Assembly (NCBI GenBank): GCA_002423185.1
Contig: DIUX01000002.1
Span: 503,945 to 567,944 of the forward strand
Length of the DNA stretch: 64,000 nucleotides
Direction: 5' to 3'
Source: Micavibrio sp. UBA6147
Lineage (GTDB): Bacteria; Pseudomonadota; Alphaproteobacteria; Micavibrionales; UBA1664
Notes under the pieces: model-generated
What the model saw: only the letters and a program-made list of their open reading frames with translations
What the model was told of the DNA's origin: nothing
Database searches by the model: none
Shown here: one piece after another, positions 59,611 through 64,000 of the stretch
Layout: every line of letters starts with the position of its first letter
Numbering within the stretch: position 1 is the stretch's first letter
Made by a program: the position numbers and the translations under genes

Positions 59611-61665
59611 ATGAAACAGAATGTTCCTGCTTTGCCTGCTTCTCTTACACGTTTAAGCCTGTCTTGCAAAATGCAGCTGGCCTTCGGCCTATGCGCCCTT
59701 GTGGTGGTGATTTGCGTCGGGTCGGGCATCTATCTGTTGAACGACCAAAACACCAAGGCAAAATATGTGTCTGTCGGTCTTGCGCCATTGGGCGATGCCG
59801 CCATGGAAATCAAGCTCACCGCCACCAAGGCGCATTTGATGCTCGAAGAACTCCTGCAAGGCGATGAGGCCATCAAGCCGGAAGCGATCTGGAGCATGTT
59901 GGACGACACGCTGTTCTACACCAACGCGATCCTGAGCGGCGGCAAAAATGACGAAAGAACCTTCCTGCCCACCCAATCACCCATCGTTCGCCAAAACATC
60001 GAAGAGGTTAAAAAACTCGTTATCAATTTCACCGCCGCCGCGAAACAACGCCACGCCGCCTATGCCGGCGCCAGCGGAATCGGCAGCGGAGCCGATATCG
60101 GGTTTGATGAAGCCTATGACGCGGCACTCACCATCCTTGACCGCACCGCAAACAACCACCCGTCAACCGCCGCTGCGGCAATGGAAGCCAAATTTGCCCT
60201 CGCCCACGGGCATTTGATTTTGGAAGAAGTCCTGAGCGGTGACAGCGGCGAATCCATTGATGAATCGATCAACAGCTTCAAATCCGCCCAAACGCAAACC
60301 GCCGCAATCCGCGCGATTACCGGCAGTGATTTCGGCCTTGATGCCGCCATTGTAAAAATCATTGCCTTGGCCGAACAACGCCATCAATCCATGACCGAAA
60401 ATTTCGCGCAATCCGGCGATGCTGATACGCATTTCGACCAGTCCTTCGAAAACTTTATCGCCAAGGCCGATGCCGCTGAAGAAGCCATCCACAAAGACAT
60501 GGCGGACAACCTCGCCGCCCTCGAAAACAAAATGCGCCTGAGCATACTCTTCCTGTCCATTTGCGGTGCCATCAGTGTCGCCATCGCCTTTATCATGGCC
60601 GTATTATCGCACAAAACGCTGAGCCTCCCGCTCATCCGCCTCACCACCGCGATGAACAAAATGGCGCAGGGCAACCATGACGTCACCATCGACTACCTGA
60701 GCCGTCAGGACGAAATCGGCGATATGGCCAGAGCGCTCGAAATCTTCCACAGCAACGAAGGCGAACGCAAAGCCTTGCTCGGCCGAGAAAACGAAGAACA
60801 AGCCACCCGCAGGGAACGCGCCGAAAAACTCGACCAAGCCATCGAATTTTTTCAAAAGAAAATCGAAGCCGAAACCGAGAGCCTCATCCGCGCCGGCAAT
60901 GACATGCAAGGCATGGCGCGCAACATGGATCAGGCCATCTCCGAAACCAATAACCGCGGAAATTCGGTGGCCGATGTCGCCCGCAAGACGAGCCAAAACC
61001 TCCATGCCGTCGCCGCGGCGACAGAGGAACTCACAAGTTCTATTCAGGAAATCTCCCGTAATGTCAGTGAAACCGCGACAACCGCCCGCAATTGCAGCGA
61101 TGCCGCGCATGAATCCCAGCAAACACTCGACCGTCTCCAAAAGGCCGTTGCCGAGATTGATATCGTCATCAGCTCGATCAACGAAGTGGCCGAGCAAACC
61201 AATTTGCTTGCCCTCAACGCCACCATCGAGGCCTCGCGCGCCGGTGAAGCCGGCCGCGGATTTGCCGTGGTTGCCGGTGAGGTCAAAATTCTCGCCTCAC
61301 AAACCCATAAAATGACCGAAGACATCGCCAAAAAAGTCGCGGACATTAAAAAAAGCGCCAACCAAACCATTGCTTCGGTTCAGGCGATCATGCACCAAAT
61401 CAACACGCTGGACGACAAAACATCCGGTGTTGCCGCCGCCGTCGAACAACAAAACGCCACCACCAGCGAAATCAGCCGCAGCGCCGGAACAGTATCCAGC
61501 AGCATGGACGATGTCATGGATAACATCAGCTATATCCAAAAGGCCTCATCGACCAGCTCATCCTCCTGCGGCTTGTTAAAAGACACGGCGGATGATTTAT
61601 CACTCCAAGCCGATGAAATGCGCAGCACCATCCGCGACTTCCTGCGCACCGTGCGTGAGGCATAG
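59611..61665 (+). CDS. Methyl-accepting chemotaxis protein with duplicated sensor module
   Basis: A 684-residue receptor. Membrane segments lie at about 22-43 and 310-332, enclosing a helical periplasmic sensor. The sensor has two related modules of about 110-125 residues: each carries HL-[MI]-LEE-[LV]-L-x-GD (residues 75 and 201), QRH (146 and 256) and FD (165 and 275). A HAMP domain follows, then the signalling domain with its hairpin tip SINEVAEQTNLLALNATIEA and SRAGEAGRGFAVVAGEV. It sits between fabF and mltG with no other chemotaxis gene nearby. The start MKQNVPALP is chosen on the position of the first membrane segment; the frame is open for 18 further codons. Confidence 0.9.
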   Translation: MKQNVPALPASLTRLSLSCKMQLAFGLCALVVVICVGSGIYLLNDQNTKAKYVSVGLAPLGDAAMEIKLTATKAHLMLEELLQGDEAIKPEAIWSMLDDTLFYTNAILSGGKNDERTFLPTQSPIVRQNIEEVKKLVINFTAAAKQRHAAYAGASGIGSGADIGFDEAYDAALTILDRTANNHPSTAAAAMEAKFALAHGHLILEEVLSGDSGESIDESINSFKSAQTQTAAIRAITGSDFGLDAAIVKIIALAEQRHQSMTENFAQSGDADTHFDQSFENFIAKADAAEEAIHKDMADNLAALENKMRLSILFLSICGAISVAIAFIMAVLSHKTLSLPLIRLTTAMNKMAQGNHDVTIDYLSRQDEIGDMARALEIFHSNEGERKALLGRENEEQATRRERAEKLDQAIEFFQKKIEAETESLIRAGNDMQGMARNMDQAISETNNRGNSVADVARKTSQNLHAVAAATEELTSSIQEISRNVSETATTARNCSDAAHESQQTLDRLQKAVAEIDIVISSINEVAEQTNLLALNATIEASRAGEAGRGFAVVAGEVKILASQTHKMTEDIAKKVADIKKSANQTIASVQAIMHQINTLDDKTSGVAAAVEQQNATTSEISRSAGTVSSSMDDVMDNISYIQKASSTSSSSCGLLKDTADDLSLQADEMRSTIRDFLRTVREA

Positions 61666-61802
61666 GGTCAAGACTCACAGCGCTCACAGATTCTGCGAAA
61701 AACACCTTAAGGCACAGCAAGCATTGACCTTTGCCGCCGCTGTGGTTAAGGATGATGGGGTTAAAAAGATAAACGGTCTGAACCCAGCACGAGATATTGA
61801 CC

Positions 61803-62930
61803 ATGCTACGCTTTCTATCCTTTCTTGTCGGATCGTTTTTCTTCGTCCTCATCAGCCTAGGGCTGGCCTACACCTATGCCATCAGTCTCTATGAAGGCGC
61901 GGGGCCATTGACCGAGGAACGCCTGATCCTCATCCCCAAAGGCGCCGGCTTAAACCTCATCGCCCGCAAACTTGAAAATGAAGGCCTGATCCACAGCAAA
62001 TGGCTGTTTATCGGCGGCGCCCGTATTGAGGCCGTGGAGAGCGAACTCAAGGCCGGAGAATACCTCGTCCCGCCCGCCGTATCGGCGAAAGATTTACTCG
62101 ACATGATCGCCAATGGCCGCATCTACCTGCGCCAATTCACAGTCGCAGAAGGCCTCAGCAGCCACGCCATCGTCGACATCTTGAACGCCATGGAGGATAT
62201 GTCCGGCCTGATCACCACCATCCCGCCGGAGGGCAGCCTTATGCCCGAAACATATCGCTTTCAATTCAACGACGACCGCAATGAACAACTTGGATTGATG
62301 CGCCAATCCATGCAAGACACGCTGGCGATGCTGTGGCAAACGCGCGCGCCGAACCTTCCGCTCAACACGCCGGAGGAAGCCGTTATCCTCGCCTCCATCG
62401 TTGAGAAGGAAACCGGCGTTGCCGGCGAACGCAACCGCGTGGCGGGAGTTTTCCTCAACCGTTTGCGCATTGGAATGCCGCTGCAATCCGACCCGACCGT
62501 GATTTATGCAATGACCGAAGGCAAAGCCCCACTCGGACGCCCGCTCTATCGCAAAGACCTTGGCATTGATTCTCCCTACAACACATACCGTTACGGCGGC
62601 CTTCCCCCCGCGCCGATCTGTAACCCTGGCCGCGCCTCGTTGGAGGCCGTTTTAAACCCCGAACAGCACCGTTACCTGTATTTTGTGGCGGATGGCACCG
62701 GCGGCCATGTCTTTGCCACCAACCTCGAAGACCATAACCGCAATGTGGCGCAATGGCGCATCATCCGCGACCGCCTAAGAGCCGAGCAAGAAAAGGCCGC
62801 CCAAGGCATCAACACTCGCCCCGCCCCCGGCCATTCTTTAGCGGGCAGCGATGACGAAGACGATGCCGAAGACAGCAACAGTGAAGAACCCGCCCCAGCG
62901 CCCTCACAGCCCCAGAAAACGGCGCCGTAA
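61803..62930 (+). CDS. mltG: Endolytic murein transglycosylase MltG
   Basis: A 375-residue inner-membrane enzyme that cuts nascent peptidoglycan strands and limits their length. One N-terminal membrane helix (about 2-25) precedes the LysM-like part (LILIPKGAGLNLIARKLENE) and the YceG domain with LMPETYRF, the catalytic Glu in ILASIVEKETGVAGERNRVA and VFLNRLRIGMPLQSDPTVIY. An acidic tail (SDDEDDAEDSNSEE) ends the protein. The ATG at 61803 is preferred over a TTG two codons earlier. fabF-mltG adjacency is usual; here the chemoreceptor gene is inserted. Confidence 0.94.
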   Translation: MLRFLSFLVGSFFFVLISLGLAYTYAISLYEGAGPLTEERLILIPKGAGLNLIARKLENEGLIHSKWLFIGGARIEAVESELKAGEYLVPPAVSAKDLLDMIANGRIYLRQFTVAEGLSSHAIVDILNAMEDMSGLITTIPPEGSLMPETYRFQFNDDRNEQLGLMRQSMQDTLAMLWQTRAPNLPLNTPEEAVILASIVEKETGVAGERNRVAGVFLNRLRIGMPLQSDPTVIYAMTEGKAPLGRPLYRKDLGIDSPYNTYRYGGLPPAPICNPGRASLEAVLNPEQHRYLYFVADGTGGHVFATNLEDHNRNVAQWRIIRDRLRAEQEKAAQGINTRPAPGHSLAGSDDEDDAEDSNSEEPAPAPSQPQKTAP

Positions 62931-62964
62931 GGCCTCTCTTATAGGCCACCCAGCCGCCCCCAAA

Positions 62965-62990
62965 CAAAAAGGGCGCCCCAAAGGCACCCT
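62965..62990 (-). terminator. Rho-independent terminator for the small gene at 63054
   Basis: On the minus strand GGGTGCC/GGCGCCC (one G-T pair) with a five-base loop, then five Ts. It lies between convergent mltG and the 113-residue gene. Confidence 0.6.
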
Positions 62991-63053
62991 TCACCATTTT
63001 ACGCGATCTCCGCGCGGCAAATAAAAACCGCTTTTGCAGCGCTTTAACCAACC

Positions 63054-63395
63054 CTAATCGTCTTTGCGGTCATCCTTGCCGCCGCGCTTACCTGCGCCCG
63101 CTGCGCCACCTTGTTGACCGCCGCGTGAGGCCGCACCGCCGCCAGTGCTGCGAATAGCCGGCCCACCGCCGCCCGCCCCCATGCCCATAGACGGAGGCGC
63201 GGCACGCGGGGCAACGCGCGGGGCGGCCTCGCGTGTGCGTTGCTGCTGGAGCTGGGGCGCGAGTTGAACCGTCGCCGCGCTCATGCCGCCAAGGACGCTG
63301 CTTTTACTGCTGCTTTCATCGCCCAGATCCTCACGATGCAAAGGTTGCCCCGCAATCGCCGCGCGCATAAAAACCAAGAACCGATCAACCGACAT
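63054..63395 (-). CDS. Small Gly/Ala/Arg-rich protein of unknown function
   Basis: A 113-residue protein. The first 30 residues (MSVDRFLVFMRAAIAGQPLH) look folded; the rest is low-complexity, rich in Gly, Ala, Arg and Pro, ending KRGGKDDRKDD. No ribosome binding site is evident, so the start is unsure. It follows the gene at 63450 by 54 bases and is followed by a terminator. Confidence 0.5.
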   Translation of the reverse strand: MSVDRFLVFMRAAIAGQPLHREDLGDESSSKSSVLGGMSAATVQLAPQLQQQRTREAAPRVAPRAAPPSMGMGAGGGGPAIRSTGGGAASRGGQQGGAAGAGKRGGKDDRKDD

Positions 63396-63449
63396 ATTTT
63401 TTATTTCTGTTTATAATGATTATGAATGGATGAATGATGACTATCAAAA

Positions 63450-63734
63450 TCAATCCCACACGACATTAACGAGCATGAGCGGAAGCTGTGCCGCCTTCGA
63501 CACCCGCCCGTTTTCAAACACGCCGTAATGGATGAAATCGGAGTGGAGGATATGCTCCGCAAATTCGCCCGACACCGGAACATTCAACGTCATGCTGTCG
63601 AATGTTTCCGAAAATTCAAGGCTGATGCTTTGTTCCAGCGCGTCATAAATGACGCCGGACGGGTCGGTTTCGAACGCCTTGTCCGCCACCATCCCGATCT
63701 CGCCTTTTGCGGATACGAGCAAGTCAATCTGCAT
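63450..63734 (-). CDS. Small protein of unknown function
   Basis: A 94-residue soluble protein starting MQIDLLVSAKGEIG, chosen because AAGGA lies about 10 bases upstream; the frame is open 11 codons further. It has alternating strands (FDSMTLNVPVSGEFAEHIL) and acidic character. No family was recognised. It is probably cotranscribed with the next gene. Confidence 0.6.
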   Translation of the reverse strand: MQIDLLVSAKGEIGMVADKAFETDPSGVIYDALEQSISLEFSETFDSMTLNVPVSGEFAEHILHSDFIHYGVFENGRVSKAAQLPLMLVNVVWD

Positions 63735-63889
63735 GCGCCCAGTCCTTTTGTTTATCTGCTTTGACACACACTATAGAGCACCCCGCCCGCCGCGCCAAGA
63801 AAAAGCAAAGCTCCCCGCATTACAAAATACATAACAAATTGAATCGCAATTTTTGACAAGCGCGATAAAACGCCCCAAACCAATAAAAC

Positions 63890-63919
63890 AAAAAAGCCCT
63901 CCGAAGAGAGCCTTTGTCA
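63890..63919 (-). terminator. Rho-independent terminator after tRNA-Gly
   Basis: On the minus strand a stem of eight pairs with one bulged base and a TTCG tetraloop, followed by six Ts, 32 bases beyond the tRNA 3' end. Confidence 0.75.
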
Positions 63920-63950
63920 CAATGCGTGAAAATATATACGGCAGAAAAAT

Positions 63951-64000
63951 TGGAGCGGGTGAAGGGATTTGAACCCTCGACCTATACCTTGGCAAGGTAT
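63951..64000 (-). tRNA. tRNA-Gly(GCC), 5' part beyond the window
   Basis: On the minus strand the visible 50 bases give the anticodon arm ATACC-TTGCCAA-GGTAT (anticodon GCC), a five-base variable loop, the T arm GAGGG-TTCAAAT-CCCTT, the acceptor strand CACCCGC, a T discriminator and an encoded CCA. The D arm and 5' acceptor strand lie outside the window. Confidence 0.93.

Overview
The window is a 64 kb piece of chromosome from an alphaproteobacterium. The evidence is the dispersed aa3 oxidase gene set (ctaA; ctaC-ctaD; ctaB, a short CoxF-type protein, ctaG, ctaE; SURF1; DUF983), an IalB-family protein, mlaA/mlaC, and the core blocks fabD-fabG-acpP-fabF-mltG and rpsF-rpsR-rplI plus dnaB. The DotA/TraY-like protein, the very large RTX protease and the many lineage-specific helical proteins would fit a Micavibrio-like or host/prey-associated alphaproteobacterium. 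That is an inference from gene content; the window holds no rRNA gene.

Layout. 0-7.4 kb: heme A synthase, two unknown proteins on the minus strand, an AsmA-like protein, and a TVP38-type membrane protein overlapping a flavin disulfide reductase-like gene. 7.5-12.1 kb: a secreted kexin-type protease with a P domain and RTX repeats, carrying a three-unit tandem duplication of exactly 588 bp. 12.2-20 kb: envelope and replication genes (pepA-holC, lptF-lptG, mlaA, mlaC) and one unknown helical protein. 19.9-27.6 kb: an orphan DotA/TraY-like gene of lower G+C, ettA, and a 929-residue protein with DUF4116-like repeats. 27.7-41.8 kb: the respiratory oxidase region, interrupted by pmbA(tldE), tldD, two small paralogs, a GGCT-like protein, a YdfG-like reductase and a pair of paralogous unknown genes. 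41.8-48.2 kb: transporters, an M23 endopeptidase, rlmN, IalB and a TrmH-type methyltransferase. 48.3-54.1 kb: dnaB facing a three-gene paralog cluster and the S6-S18-L9 operon. 55-63 kb: fatty acid synthesis genes, with a HAD hydrolase and a chemoreceptor interposed before mltG. The right edge is a truncated tRNA-Gly(GCC).

How the genes work together. CtaA and CtaB make heme A. CtaG and SURF1 help insert cofactors into CtaC/CtaD/CtaE. LptF/LptG and MlaA/MlaC serve lipopolysaccharide and phospholipid traffic at the outer membrane. The Fab proteins and AcpP feed lipid synthesis, and MltG and the M23 enzyme act on peptidoglycan.

The most notable direct observation is in the three-paralog cluster between rplI and dnaB. 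The third copy (51808-52683) reads through to a full-length C-terminal membrane segment in the same frame, but a single TAA codon interrupts it, which points to a recent nonsense mutation. The other main items are the exact 588 bp repeats in the protease gene, the orphan DotA-like gene near the DUF4116-type protein, and the duplicated sensor module in the chemoreceptor. All functional statements come from reading motifs by eye; no database search was run.
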